From: Myxocyprinus asiaticus
Lineage: Eukaryota > Chordata > Actinopteri > Cypriniformes > Catostomidae
Direction of reading: 5' to 3'
Assembly (NCBI RefSeq): GCF_019703515.2
Contig: NC_059362.1
Span: 46,432,092-46,496,091 of the forward strand
DNA length: 64,000 nt
Each line of letters opens with the position of its first letter. Position 1 is the first letter of the stretch. Shown in pieces: positions 36,740-49,471 of this stretch. A model generated the notes under the pieces. It had not been told where the DNA came from and did no database searches. It was given only the letters and a program-made list of their open reading frames with translations. Both the position numbers and the translations under genes were made by a program.

Positions 36740-37140
36740 TCCACTCGCTCACACAGTGTTGACCGAAGCGCTGAATGCAACCTTTAAAGTTTAGTAATCG
36801 CGCAAGGCCATATTTCGATTTCAATCTTAATCAGTCATGCAGTATTAATTGATATCAGACCAATATCTCAAAAGTCAGAGTCTGCTGGTTTGTAGGTGAT
36901 AGGTGCACTTATAGGTAAGTGCCGCTTTCACAACTGTCACGTCCATTTATGGCGTTTTTTTCCGCATTAACGTGAGAACAAAAAAGAATGGAAATTAAAT
37001 ATTACATGTTCTTAGAAGTGACAACCCTTCTACATATTGTTGGTATTATTATTTCTGGATTGTCCATTTAAATTCACAGAGGTTTTACAAAGTATGTTAC
37101 TAATTAATTATAAATTAACCATCAGTTTTTATAATATCAG
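36740..37140 (+). other. fig4 intron, nothing recognised
   Basis: Non-coding; no clear repeat partner. Confidence 0.4.
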
Positions 37141-37245
37141 CGTTTTCATGCTTAGAACCGATATGCCGATGGTTTTAATTTGGTCAATAATTGGCCGATA
37201 AATATCGGCAGCCGATACATCGGTGCATCCCTACTGATTATTTGT
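37141..37245. repeat. hAT-like MITE fragment
   Basis: GAACCGATATGCCGATGG, GGCCGATAAATATCGG and CCGATACATCGGTGCATCCC resemble the subterminal part of the element at 34800. Confidence 0.55.
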
Positions 37246-37438
37246 TTTCAGATACTGATATAAAACAATATGTATGCATGTACAGTATATATATAGATGT
37301 ACATTTTAATTCTTAAAGCCATTTTTGTAATATTGTGAAATATGTATGTTGCATACATGCACAATACCAGATTTCTGTATGGTCTATTATATGTGCAAAT
37401 TTATTAGGGCTGTCAAAAGATTAAAATAATCAATCTCG

Positions 37439-37817
37439 GGAGCCTGGGTAGCTCAGCGAGTATTGATGCTGACTACCACCCCTGGGGTCACGAGTTCGAA
37501 TCCAGGGCGTGCTGAGTGACTCCAGCCAGGTCACCTAAGCAACCAAATTGGCCCGGTTGCTAGGGAGGGTAGAGTCTCAATGGGGCGTGTGGTAAGTTGT
37601 GTGTGGATTGCGGAGAGTAGCATGAGCCTCCACATGCTGTGAGTCTCCGTGGTGTCATGCACAGCGAGTCACGTGATAAGATGCACAGATTGACGGTCTC
37701 AGACGCGGAGGCAACTGAGATTTGTCCTCCGCCACCCGGATTGAGGTGAGTAACCGCGCCACCACGAGGACCTATTAAGTAGTGGGAATTGGGCATTCCA
37801 AATTGGGAGAGAAAAAA
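37439..37817 (+). mobile_element. tRNA-headed SINE, copy 5 (subfamily B)
   Basis: AATCTCG at 37432-37438 and 37818-37824 flanks it. Head TAGCTCAGCGAGTATTGATG and GAGTTCGAATCC. The body differs from other copies by TGTCATGCACAGCGAGTCAC and CTATTAAGTAGTGGGAATTG, features shared with copy 6. Confidence 0.85.
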
Positions 37818-37866
37818 AATCTCGATTTAATAACTTCTAAGATTTATCTTGCTTTGATTTAACGTT

Positions 37867-37985
37867 AAAGGAACAGTACACCCAAAAATGTCAGTTCTGT
37901 CATTTACTCTCCCTCGTGTCATTCCAAACCCGTATGTATGAGATTTTTTTAGGCTTCTCTTTTCCATATAATGACACTGATTGGG
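37867..37985 (+). repeat. GTTCACCC-family MITE fragment
   Basis: AAAGGAACAGTACACCC, then ctgtcatttactctccct and ATTCCAAACCCGTATG. Confidence 0.6.
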
Positions 37986-38220
37986 GATGATTCCTAAATT
38001 ATAAAAAGCACAATTTAAGCTTGGCGCAACACTATTGTTTATGAAAAATGTGAGAACCGATGAAACATCAAACTTGGTGCAATGCATCCTGACGTGCAAT
38101 GAGAGCTACGATTAATGCTGTTATGTTTCCATTGTTTACTCACCGAATGTTGATATTTTACTATAGCATCCCTAAAAGATTCATATTCATGTTTCTTATT
38201 TTTCTTTCTTTTTCTATTAG

Positions 38221-38304
38221 GGAGTTTATGCCGAAGACGGTAGGGCTCGACCCGAGTCCTTTCACTGTTCGTAAACCAGACGAGAGTGCAAAGTCAGTGC
38301 TCAG
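38221..38304 (+). CDS. fig4: fig4 exon: FMPKTVG...SPFTVRKPD segment
   Basis: Acceptor tttctttttctattag and donor ctcag|gtaagt bound 84 nt. It encodes [20 protein letters not shown] and ESAKSVL, with Arg and Ser at the split codons. This block is nearly unchanged between fish and mammals. The intron after it contains the long 69-bp tandem array. Confidence 0.96.
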
Positions 38305-39220
38305 GTAAGTTTGCAATATTTACTGTAATTCGATACGTGTGCTGCCCTCCTTTCTGTTTTTGCTGTGTCACACACCCTTTACTGTTAATTAGGTGTAAAG
38401 TTTAAACTACAAAACAACTCAAACACAGTGTATATCAACACACACTGATTTACACGGTCAGAGACCCTCTCCAATGGAAAAGCAATTCACTCTTTCACAC
38501 ACGTTTGCCTCTTAACACTCATGTTGTGTAGCATGTGAATATTTACCCTTGCAAGCAGCACCTGTCTGCAGTTTTCCAGGTGTGAAATTGAATCTCATTG
38601 ATCTTTATTTACAAGGGTCATTTATGGGGAAACGGGAAGGGTCAGTTGTCATGGCTTGTGTCCTGAGCTCATAGGTCGACCTTATGTACTTGAAAACATG
38701 TTGATTTGTGCATAGATATGCATTTATAATGTGAATTTTTAGATACACAACGCCTCTCTTGTTTGTGTGTTTGAGCAGTGTTGTGAGAGCTACTTTGAAA
38801 CTTTAGCTTAAACTTTAGTAGTTAAAGCTACAGTGTAGTTAGTTGTTAGTTAGGGGCCGTTCACACTGAATGTGTTTTGGCATCCTCTAGTAAAAAACTA
38901 GAGGCTAAACGGATGTCTTTGACCGTCGCTGTTTTTTAACGTCTTGCGTATGAGCGCCATGCTTTTTAGATGCCGTGTCAATTTGAAAGAACATAATTAA
39001 CTACATTGAACTGACTTAAGGGGGCAATATCTTTTTAATTTAAAAACATTAGAGGATATCATTTGTTTCTACAATAAGTGCAGTATTTATCTGGCACATA
39101 AACAAAGAGTTAATCAGTAAAATGTAAACTAAATAAAACTAATAAACAATAAAAAAACTAATTTATTTAACCGAGTTAAATAGTGACAAACAGCAGCATT
39201 TAGCAGCATAGAACCGTCTG
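38305..39220 (+). other. fig4 intron before the 69-bp array
   Basis: No gene or clear mobile element. GGGGCCGTTCACACTGAATG near 38855 is a phrase common in fish repeats. Confidence 0.4.
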
Positions 39221-39229
39221 AACTAACTG

Positions 39230-42200
39230 ATTCATTCAAATTAACTGATGAAATGTTTTTTTTAACTGTCCAGACAAACTGATTCATTCAAATTAATTGC
39301 TGAATCGGTGTTGAACATGTTCATTTACACGAAACATCCGAACGAACTGATTCATTCAAATGAATTGTTCAATTGGTTCATTTTCCTGAACTGTCCAAAT
39401 GAATTAATTGCTGAATTGGTTTTCAAAGCTTTTAATTTGCACGAAAGTCCAGGCAAACTGATTCATTCAAATAATTTGTTGAATTATTTTTTAAAGTGGT
39501 TCATTTATACAAACCGTCCAAATGAACTGATTCATTTAAATTATTTTTTAAAATAGTTTTTGAACCTGTTCATTTACACAAACCGTCCGAATGAACTGAT
39601 TCATTCAAATGATTTATTGAATTGGTTTTTGAAGCGGTTCATTTACACAAGCCGTCCGAATGAACTGATTCATTCAAATGATTTATTGAATTGGTTTTTG
39701 AAGCGGTTCATTTACACAAACCGTCCGAATGAACTGATTAATTCAAATGAATTATTGAATTTGTTCATTTATAAGAACTGTCTGAACGAACTGATTAATT
39801 CAGATTAATTGTTTAATTGTTTTTGATCAGGTTCATTTACACAAACTGTCCAAATGAACTGATTTATTTAAATGCATTGTTGAATCGGTTTTGAACCGAT
39901 TCATTTACATGAACCATCCAGGCAAACTGATTTATTTAAATGATTTGTTGAATCGGTTTTGAACCGGTTCATTTAATTAAACCGTCCGAATGAACTGATT
40001 AGTTCTAATTAATTGTTGAATTGTTTTTTTGTTCCGGTTAATTTACACAAACTGCCCAAATGAACGGATTCTTTTAAATGATTTGTTGAATCTGTTTTGA
40101 ACCGGTTCATTTACATGAACCGTCCAGACAAACTGATTAATTCAAATGAATTGCTGAATCAGTTTTTGGACCGGTTCATTTACACAAACCGTCTGGAAGA
40201 ATTGAACATTTTCTTGAACTGTCCAAATGAACTGATTAATTCAGATGAATTATTGAATTGGTTCATTTATAAGAGCCGTCTGAATGAGCTGATTCATTCA
40301 AATTAATTGCTGAATTGGTTTTTGAATATGTTCATTTACATGAAATGTCCGAACAAAGTGATTCATTCAAATGAATTGTTCAATTGGTTCATTTTCCTGA
40401 ACTGTCCAAATGAATTAATTGCTGAATTGGTTTTCAAAGATTTTAATTTACACGAAACTCCAGGCAAACTGATTCATTCAAATAATTAGTTGAATTATTT
40501 TTTAAAGTGGTTCATTTATACAAACCGTCCAAATGAACTGATTCATTTAAATGATTTGTTGAGTCAGTTTTGAACCTGTTCATTTACACAAACCGTTCAA
40601 ATGAACTGATTCGTTTAAATGATTTTTTAAAATAGTTTTTGAACTTGTTCATTTACACAAACCGTCCGAATGAACTGATTCATTCAAATGAATTATTGAA
40701 TCTGTTCATTTATAAGAAATGTCTGAATGAACTGATTAATTCAGATTGTTTAATTGTTTTTGAACCGATTCATTTACATGAACCATCCAGTCAAACTGAT
40801 TCATTTAAATGATTTGTTGAATCAGTTTTAATTTAACCGTCCGAATGAACTGATTACTTCAAATGATTTGCTGAATCAGTTTTCGAACATGTTCATTTAC
40901 ATGAAACGTCTGAATGAACTGATTCATTGAAATGAATTGTTGAATTGGTTCATTTTCTTGAACTGTCCGAATGAACTGATTACTTCAAATGATTTGCTGA
41001 ATCAGTTTTCGAACATGTTCATTTACACGAAACGTCTGAATGAACTGATTCATTGAAATGAATTGTTGAATTGGTTCATTTTCTTGAACTGTCCGAATGA
41101 ACTGATTAATTCAAATGAATTATTGAATCTGTTCATTTATAAGAACTTAAAAGATTAATTGTTGAATTGTTTTTTTGTTCCGGTTAATTTACACAAACTG
41201 TCCAAATGAACGGATTCATTTAAATGATTTGCTAAATCTGTTTTGAACCGGTTCATTTACATGAACCATCCAGACAAACTGATTAATTCAAATGAATTAT
41301 TGAATCCGTTCATTTATAAGAGCCGTCTGAATGAGGTGATTCATTCAAATTAATTGCTGAATTGGTTTTTGAACATGTTCATTTACACGAAATGTCCGAA
41401 CAAAGTGATTCATTCAAATTAATTGTTCAGTTGGTTCATTTTCTTGAACTATTCAAATGAACTGATTAATTCAAATGAATTATTGAAGAGGATCATTAAC
41501 ACGAACCGTCCGAACGAACCTATTTATTCAAATGAATTTTTTATCAGTTCTTTACCTTAAACTGTCCGAATGAACCGATTCGTTCAAATGATTTATTGAA
41601 TGGGTTTTTGAAGTGGTTCATTTACGCAAACCGTCCGAATGAACCGATTCCTTCAAATGATTTATTGAATGGGTTTTTGAAGCGGTTCATTTACGCAAAC
41701 CGTCCGAATGAACCGATTCCTTCAAATGATTTATTGAATGGGTTTTTGAAGCGGTTCATTTACGCAAACCGTCCGAATGAACCGATTCGTTCAAATGATT
41801 TATTGAACTGGTTTTTGAAGCGGTTCATTTACGCAAACCGTCCGAATGAACCGATTCGTTCAAATGATTTATTGAATGGGTTTTTGAAGCGGTTCATTTA
41901 CGCAAACCGTCCGAATGAACCGATTCCTTCAAATGATTTATTGAATGGGTTTTTGAAGCGGTTCATTTACGCAAACCATCCGAATGAACCGATTCATTCA
42001 AATGATTTATTGAATGGGTTTTTGAAGCGGTTCATTTACGCAAACCGTCCGAATGAACCGATTCGTTCAAATGATTTATTGAACTGGTTTTTGAAGCGGT
42101 TCATTTACGCAAACCGTCCGAATGAACCGATTCATTCAAATGAATTATTGAATGGGTTTTTGAAGCGGTTCATTTACGCAAACCGTCCGAATGAACCGAT

Positions 42201-42570
42201 TCGTTCAAATGATTTATTGAACTGGTTTTTGAAGCAGTTCATTTACGCAAACCGTCCGAATGAACCGATTCATTCAAATGAATTATTGAATGGGTTTTTG
42301 AAGCGGTTCATTTACGCAAACCGTCCGAATGAACCGATTCATTCAAATGAATTATTGAATGGGTTTTTGAAGCGGTTCATTTACGCAAACCGTCCGAATG
42401 AACCGATTCGTTCAAATGATTTATTGAACTGGTTTTTGAAGCAGTTCATTTACGCAAACCGTCCGAATGAACCGATTCGTTCAAATGATTTATTGAACTG
42501 GTTTTTAAACTGGTTTATTTACACAAACCTTCCGTACAAACTTACAGTATTTAATCAAATTAATTGTTGA
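39230..42570. repeat. 69-bp tandem array, old half diverged, young half uniform
   Basis: Units carry GGTTCATTTACGCAAACCG, then tccgAATGAACCGATTCG and TTCAAATGATTTATTGAA. From 41609 to 42510 thirteen units are nearly identical and exactly 69 bp, so one frame stays open for 324 codons; from 39230 to 41600 units are diverged and uneven in length. Each unit has an 8-bp inverted pair (GGTTCATT and AATGAACC) around 15 bases. Confidence 0.95.
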
Positions 42571-42579
42571 ATCCGTTTT

Positions 42580-43150
42580 GAACAGGTTTAAAACAGCTCA
42601 AATACTGTCACACTACTGAAAAATGTAGTTCATTTAAAAATGTAGCGTGGCACTATTAGTTATTTATTCATCAACTTTTTGTTAAAGAGAGTGTCCAGAA
42701 TATATTGAGGCTGATGAGATTAATTCATAAAGTTTCATCCAGCTTGTTGTTGCTCAGGTCTTTGTCAATGTTTCTAAAAGGTTTTTAAGAGCATCTAAGA
42801 ATGAGTTACACATTTCTTAATTGCTCTTATTAATACATGCTAGACATATTTAACTTGACATCCAGCTGTGTGCTTTTAAAAGTCTCTTGTCTCAGTCTAG
42901 TGTGACACGTGTATTTGCTTTTTAAAATATATAATATCCGTGGGAACTCGTGCCTTTTAACACGTCTTGCATGATTCACATGGGCTCTGAATATCTATTA
43001 AATGCAAAAGCAGTAAGCAGTTCTTAAGTTTAGAGAGGACCACTGTATGCTGCTGCGCCTTGTTGACATGTTGTGTTATAATGGTTAAAGTTTTAGGTTT
43101 CGTAACCAGAAGGATGTTTGATTTGCACAAACAGCTCCTGAGCAACACTG
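42580..43150 (+). other. fig4 intron, nothing recognised
   Basis: AT-rich intron sequence with no gene. Confidence 0.45.
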
Positions 43151-43159
43151 CAAAATTTT

Positions 43160-43410
43160 ATCCCCTTTTCTCCCAATTTGGAATGCACAATTCCCACTAC
43201 TTAGTAGGTCCTCATGGTGGTGTGGTTACTCACCTCATGGTGGTGTGGTTACTCGGGTGGCGGAGGACAAGTCTCAGTTGCCTCCGCTTCTGAGACCGTC
43301 AATCCACGCATCTTATCACGTGACTCGTTGTGCATGACACCGCGGAGACTCACAGCATGTGGAGGCTCATGCTACTCTCCATGATCCATGCACAACTCAC
43401 CACACGCCTT
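43160..43410 (-). mobile_element. SINE, copy 6, 5'-truncated (subfamily B)
   Basis: Minus-strand 3' body with the subfamily B marks (cccactacttagtaggtcc, TGACTCGTTGTGCATGACAC). A 24-bp piece, CTCATGGTGGTGTGGTTACT plus four bases, is present twice in tandem (43212-43259). Head missing. Confidence 0.8.
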
Positions 43411-43553
43411 GAGGTTGACTTAAACCCCAGATTCTTTTACTGAAAGTTGCTTTGTATGTTTTGCTAAATGGTATTATAAGGAGGGTTGTTAAAGATTTGG
43501 TGGGTGTTCGAATGTTCAGGATTGAAGTTCTCTGGTGTTGCATTTCTCTTCAG

Positions 43554-43749
43554 TAATAAGTCAAGTAAAGAGGAAGCAGTGTTACAGAGGAAGACGGCCG
43601 CCAGCGCTCCTCCTCCTCCCACTGAAGAGCAGATCTCCAGCAGCTCGGAGGACGATTCTGAGGATGATCGAGAAGACGACGGAACCACCTCCCAGCGCTC
43701 TACACCAATCAAACTGACTGAGCCGGCCAACAGTATTCGCACACATGAG
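43554..43749 (+). CDS. fig4: fig4 exon: proline/acidic linker
   Basis: Acceptor catttctcttcag and donor catgag|gtacaa bound 196 nt, ending in phase 0. It encodes [38 protein letters not shown] and a second acidic stretch, then [15 protein letters not shown]. The composition (Pro, Ser, Asp, Glu) marks a disordered linker with likely phosphorylation sites, matching the mammalian FIG4 linker in position and length. It is followed by the 16.6-kb intron. Confidence 0.96.
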
Positions 43750-43914
43750 GTACAACATCACTCGCTAATAATAACGTTTTCTTATCCAGTCTTATCCGGA
43801 AATTCCAAGTTTAATGTTCAGTCAACTCTAAGTGATCCATCGGTAGTTTGACCTCCTGAAGAGTCTAAACACTCACTGTTTGTGTGAACGGTACGATATG
43901 TAAACTTCTGACTC

Positions 43915-44025
43915 AGTAAGTGGTATAAGTTTGTGGCGGGACTATTTGTTATTTCGACCAATTGCAGATTGGGGGAGTGTTCAGGAAACCTGTTTGAAAA
44001 TGGTTCAGCTTTATCATCTCAGACA
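43915..44025. repeat. dispersed repeat family R, copy 2 (diverged)
   Basis: GTGGCGGGACTATTTGTTAT, then CGACCAATTGCAGATTGGGG and gtgttcaggaaacctgtttg; weaker match to 31462 and 63546. Confidence 0.5.
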
Positions 44026-44302
44026 TTAATATGGTTATTTTGCATTTTTGATCCAATTTTGTATAGAAATGTCTAAACTTTTAGCATTCAGATCAAATGA
44101 GTCAAAAATGAGATGGGTGATTCTCATGAAACTGAGCTTGAACCTTGAGAGTGCGGATTTCTATAAAAATCATTATGCAATTCTATTCTGAAAGTTGAAC
44201 ACAATAGATATAGATGTGCTTTATTGTGCACATAAAGATTAGAAAGGATGTTTCATGTTTTATTTGAGAGTTTTAAAGATTTTCTGGTTAGTTTCTCATT
44301 AC

Positions 44303-45838
44303 ACTGCAAAAAATAATTTTCTTAATTAGTATTTTTGTCTTGTTTTCCAATAGAAATTTCTAAATATTCTTAAAACAAGATACATTTACTTGACAAGCTA
44401 AAAGCTATAAGATATTAAGTCTTGTTTTCAGAAAGATGTAGTAAACTTTATGCTTAAAACAAGAAAAAATTGGGATAAGAAAAATAAACTTGTTTTCCCT
44501 TTGAATTAAGTTTATTTTTCTTACCCCATTGGCAAATAGTTTTTCTTCTTTAAACCTTTTAGCTCTGAAGGTGTTTTTTAAAAAGTTCCTGTTTCAGTGG
44601 CATACCCAAAGTTAAAGGCTTATAAATCAACAAAACAAAACAAGGAGGGTCAAGTGTTTGGTGTCATTGTCACATTTTTTAATGATATAGATTATGATAA
44701 ATTCTGAGACTCTCAGCCTAAGAAACTGCTGGAAAATTGAGCCAAAAATTTACTTTATTTCTTAATTTTCTAATTTGACATTTGATATATCTGGGTGTAA
44801 ATAAGGTGGCTCCGATAAACTGCTTTTGTTTTGTTCCCAATCATGTCAGCTCTATCTGAGAAAACATTTTTGTTGATACGACAAAGCAATCAAAAGTTAT
44901 AACATTACAAAAAATAATTATTATAGTGTCCAAAAACATCTCCAAACAAATAAAACATAATTATCATACATAAGAACTAATTACACATGCAAACACAACA
45001 ATGACTAAAGGTTTGCATAGCATGCAGACATGATTTTAGTAATGAGATTGCATAGAATGAGTTTCATTCTGTGTCATTTGAGTCATCATTGAGTCTGTGT
45101 CATGTATTTGGCGCCATCTCCTGGTGGCCATATGTAACATTGTGCTTCATGTGGATTATCTAACGATCTATGCATCTATAAAATTATTATTATTATTAAT
45201 TATTATCTGATTACCTTGTGTGTGGACTCGTTTGAAAGATAATCATCTCCTCTAAATAATGGTATGTGATATTTTATATTCTGTGTATGTTTCTTGAAGT
45301 TATAAGTGAAAACGCGGCATACAAGCAACATCAAAATAATTGTCAAAGACATATACTTAACTATTACTCACTATATTTTTGTCTGTGAGTAAAACAAATA
45401 GACTGGTTGTATTCTACTCTTTAAGAGCTTTCCAACAACATATGACACATGACTATTTGATCAGTTTGATGTTTTTACTGAATACAGATTGCAATAATAT
45501 GTACAGTGCGATTTTTATTTTTTATTTTTTATAAATTATCAAAATGGAACACTTCTGATTTGTCTGCAAATTTCAAAGCACTTGTTCAGTTTTGGTCATA
45601 ATATCTACATGCATTGGAAAGTAGAGCTTCTAAACTTTCAAACGATACCTATTTTGTGTTGGTCAAGACTGTAGTTATTAATATTGAGGATTTTTATTTT
45701 TCCCATCCAAGCTTAAAGGTTTAAGCATAAACCTCACTAAAATTAGTTAAATTTCTCTGAAAACAAGACAAATTCTCTTATAAGTACATTTATCTTGTTT
45801 TAAGAATACTAATTAAGAAATTGATTTTTTGCAGTGTA
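44303..45838. mobile_element. TGCAGTG-ended palindromic MITE with nested T1 element
   Basis: Left end CACTGCAAAAAATAATTTTC and right end inverted GATTTTTTGCAGTG. Arms share taagacttgttttc and gcttaaaacaag. The T1 element at 44550-45724 separates the halves. Confidence 0.8.
44550..45724 (+). mobile_element. TTAA element (family T1), copy 2
   Basis: TTAA at 44550-44553 and 45721-45724. Ends ACCTTTTAGCTCTGAAGG and, inverted, ACCTTTAAGCTTGGATGGG. Colinear with 2854-4992 minus the hAT-like block; the empty site is at 44970-44977. Confidence 0.75.
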
Positions 45839-45946
45839 CTGCAATACGCCCAGCCACATAATGAAATAAAAAATAATTTGATAATAAAATGAAAAATCCT
45901 GGTGTCCATCAAGCCATTTCTTTTCTGGTTGCCTTTTCAAAACACA

Positions 45947-45950
<4 letters not shown>

Positions 45951-45988
<38 letters not shown>
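45951..45988. repeat. (TG)n microsatellite
   Basis: About 19 TG units. Confidence 0.95.
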
Positions 45989-45991
<3 letters not shown>

Positions 45992-46904
45992 TAAAGACTT
46001 ATTCTGCCATGATGCATCAGAAAGAGCAGAAGTTCAAACATGGATACCTGGATACTTGTCACTTCACTTTTTTCAGTAAAAATCTTGTAGCTGTGTCTAT
46101 ATGATCTGTTTCCAAAACTGCAAATTTGGTTGGTGTGTTTCGGTAATGAGATAGATTGTTTATTTTTAAACAAATTTGGTGAGTAATTATTAATTTCTTT
46201 AGGGCCTCTACTAAATGTTGACATGGAAAATCCAAATCAATTTTAATTATCTTTCAAAATACTCAGTTTCTCATATTTTTGCCCAGGGTTTTGTGTGTTG
46301 CGATATGTCTTGATTATGTTGTTTACAATGATTTCAGACTTCCCTTTTCATGCTCCAAAAGTAAATTGTTAACTTTAAAAAAGATCAAGTGTGATCTGAA
46401 TTATACTTTAGTTATTAGAAAATGTGCATACTAGGCACACTATACATACTGCTCACTATCTTTTCAAAAATAGTAGGTAGTATGCCATTCCTAACATAAC
46501 CGCAGGTTGAGTCACCAACACAGGTAAAGAAACAGTTTAAGTGTGGAGTGAATTTCACTTGAAATCTGATTCATTCTTGTGATTGAGGTGACCGGACTGG
46601 TGATGGTTTCAAACGTTTTCTCATTAGTTCTGGTGTGATACTGTTTGATGAAAGGCAGGAGAATCCATTAGATGATGAAGCAGATGAGAGTCTTCATACT
46701 GCAGATAGTCCTTGAATGGACAGATGGAGGCCAAACTGAAGTGTTAATGAAGGGGAGAGAGCAGGAGAATGAGATTTTCTGAAGGAAGTTCTTACAGTTT
46801 TCCATCTGAGATATTTTGAAATGATCAGGACCAAATCTGAAGGACGAGACCATTTTCATTATGTGAGCTGGTGGTTTCCTGGCAGAGAAATCTTAGTCAA
46901 GTCA

Positions 46905-47000
46905 TTTAAAGTGATAGTTCATGCAAAAATGAAAATTCTGTCATCATTTATTCACCCTCATGTTGGTCCATACCCGTATGACTTTCTTTCTTTCTGATGA
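46905..47000 (+). repeat. GTTCACCC-family MITE fragment
   Basis: AAAGTGATAGTTCATGC, then aatgaaaattctgtcatcat and TTCACCCTCATGTTGG. Confidence 0.6.
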
Positions 47001-47291
47001 AGAACACAGAAGGAAAATCTCGGTCGGTCTTCTCAATAAAAGTGTGATCAAAGTTGTCCGTGTGACTTGTGCAACATTTTTCTAGTTTTCTGAAGGCATG
47101 TGAAAAACAACGAACGGTATGAGAGAAGCTTGTTCATAGTGGCTTGAGAGTTCATGCAAAAACTTGCATTGTTTAGCACTAAAAACAACATGCATTTTCT
47201 CATGCGCTAATGAAAGTGCAACTTTCAACATTCAACTGTGTACATTTCAAGATTTTCACTGAAAAAGTGACTTCAATTTTGTGTTGTAAAG

Positions 47292-48800
47292 TAGAGTTCT
47301 GTTACCCGACCCAAGCCCAGTTGGACCCCACAAACGTTTGGGTTTTGGGCCAGGTTTGCGCAAGTATAACTTTGGGATCGGGTTTGTAATTAATAAAAAA
47401 AAATAATAATTTATTATCATTATTATTATTATAAATATTTTAATGTAATATAATATAATACAATGCAGGCTATGTTCATTTAATTTATAATCTTATTTAA
47501 TAAATTTAATAATAAAATTATTTAAATTATTTAATAAAAAAATATGTTTTTTTTTCCATGGATAGCTTTGGGATCGGGCTTGTAATTAATGAAAAAAATA
47601 ATTTATTATAATTAGTATTATTATAAATATTTTCATCTAATATAATATATTAAAATGTAATATAACATAGGCCATAATTAAATAAAATTAACGCATTAAA
47701 AAATTAACTAAATTAATCATGTCCCCGGACCGTAACAAGGAATATTCCTTCCATCGGAACAATTCAAGCTTGAAGTACCACCTGTTTTCTCCAGGGGGCA
47801 GTAAGCGAAGCTCCAGCTGTATAGGCAACGCGCAGCTTATACAGAGAACAAGCCACACTTACCGACAGCAGACAACACAAGATGAGAAAGCGTTCAAACA
47901 CAGCTGGACGGAGCGCAATTCCGAATGTTTTTCTATGTTTTCAAAGTACGTTTAACTTGACACAGCGACTTAAAAACTCTGTGTTGATGACGCAACGCAA
48001 CCAAAGTGAGATGTTCCAAAAGCGTCCTTTTGATGTCCTTATAAAAGCCCTTATAATAAATGTATCTCGGACAGATTGACGAATTGAATTGCTAAATGGA
48101 TTGCTGTGGACTGTAGACCAATGATAGACTGTTCATGGAATATTAATATGGAAATTAATAATATATTGTTTTCTAAAGCCACTTTTTGCATTGTCTTATC
48201 AATGCTTTGCTGTTCTGCCACAATAATTTATGCATTTAAATGTAATTTATAATATATATTATATTTATAATTATTTAAATATAACTATTTATAGTTATTT
48301 AACCCTTATATGTTATTTGAGGGCCTTTCTTAGCAAATATTTTTATATGCGATTAATTGCGATTAATTCGCCTAATTAATCGGCATATCATGTAATCAGT
48401 TCAATTAACAAATGTATTGATTGACAGACAATTTTTCTAATTTTAACAAAATGTGTTTCACGCATGCACTCTTACTCAGACATGCACAAACAGAGGAGTT
48501 AGAGGTGTTTTGCATCAGTTGTTTTTTTCTATGTAAATGAGCACTGGACCGACCCGGACAGTCTTTTGACCGTTGCGCCTCGTATCACTGTGTTTTCAGT
48601 GTCTCCTGTTTTTGGTGAGCCACCGTGTCAAGTTAAAAACAACTTACATTTTGAAAAAGGTATCTCAAAACACATCCTATTACCAAAAAATGGACTTGCT
48701 TGAAGAAATTATATGTGAGTGAGTGATTTTGGGTTCAGGCTCAAAATTTGATGGTTGGGTCGGGTTGGGTCAGGACAGGTCACACGGTCTAGGGTCAGGC
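47292..48800. mobile_element. possible hAT-like composite with GGGTCGGGTT-type ends
   Basis: Left part CTGTTACCCGACCCAAGCCC and right part TTGGGTCGGGTTGGGTCAGG are roughly inverted. Inside are a tandem duplication (TTTGGGATCGGG blocks at 47363 and 47568, about 205 bp apart) and the family D copy. The exact ends are uncertain. Confidence 0.45.
47720..48440 (+). repeat. dispersed repeat family D, copy 3
   Basis: Colinear with 17300-18010: AACACAGCTGGACGGAGCGC, AACTTGACACAGCGACTTAA, ATGGATTGCTGTGGACTGTA and GCGATTAATTGCGATTAATT. Confidence 0.75.
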
Positions 48801-49471
48801 TACGACTTAATGCCTGTGACTATGCCTGTAATTTTAAAGATAGTCTAGGTTGTTTAATGGGGTTTTGTGTGAATATGTACTTGGCCGCATATGCCCTCGG
48901 TGAACAATGCGACTTTATCCGTTCTTTATGAAGCTCTCCACAGTGATTGTGATGATTCTGTAATCGGGTTTGATGTCCTGGAGGAGCCCTCACTCCACAG
49001 TACTCTAGCTGATGTTACCTTCACCTGAGAAAATATTGTCATTTCAACCAGTTATTCCACAGTTCTCTACTCTGAGGAAAAGAAAGAATATTCTGAGAGC
49101 ATGACATAAGTAGTGTCCGAAATCGCTCCCTATTGCATATATATAGTTTTGTAGTGTTGTCTGAAGTCATGGCGGACAATTCATTGCCCTTATAGTACAC
49201 TCTTTTATACCCATAACACATACATATTTGTAGTGTACGAATGATGTTCACTTAAGGTTTTCCGTGTGCTGGTACGTCTCGCGCACAGTTGCATCATCAC
49301 TACAATATGCGTGGACTGTGCATGTGCAGCCCAATATTTCAAGACACGCAAACAGTCCACGTGGAACGTGTTCGTATGTGCTAATGTTCAAAAGAATATA
49401 CTTTAAAAGGCGAGGGTGCCCGAATGTGCATGACGTAAACGGCATGCGGGGGAATAAGTATACCCTAGTGT

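Noticed and set aside
41596..42570. 324-codon open frame with repeats of FLKRFIYANRPNEP
   Set aside because: It is the translation of the 69-bp satellite; the unit length is a multiple of three. No splice signals, start context or non-repeat part.
39230..42570. CRISPR-like direct repeats
   Set aside because: Contiguous tandem units without unique spacers in a vertebrate intron; a satellite.
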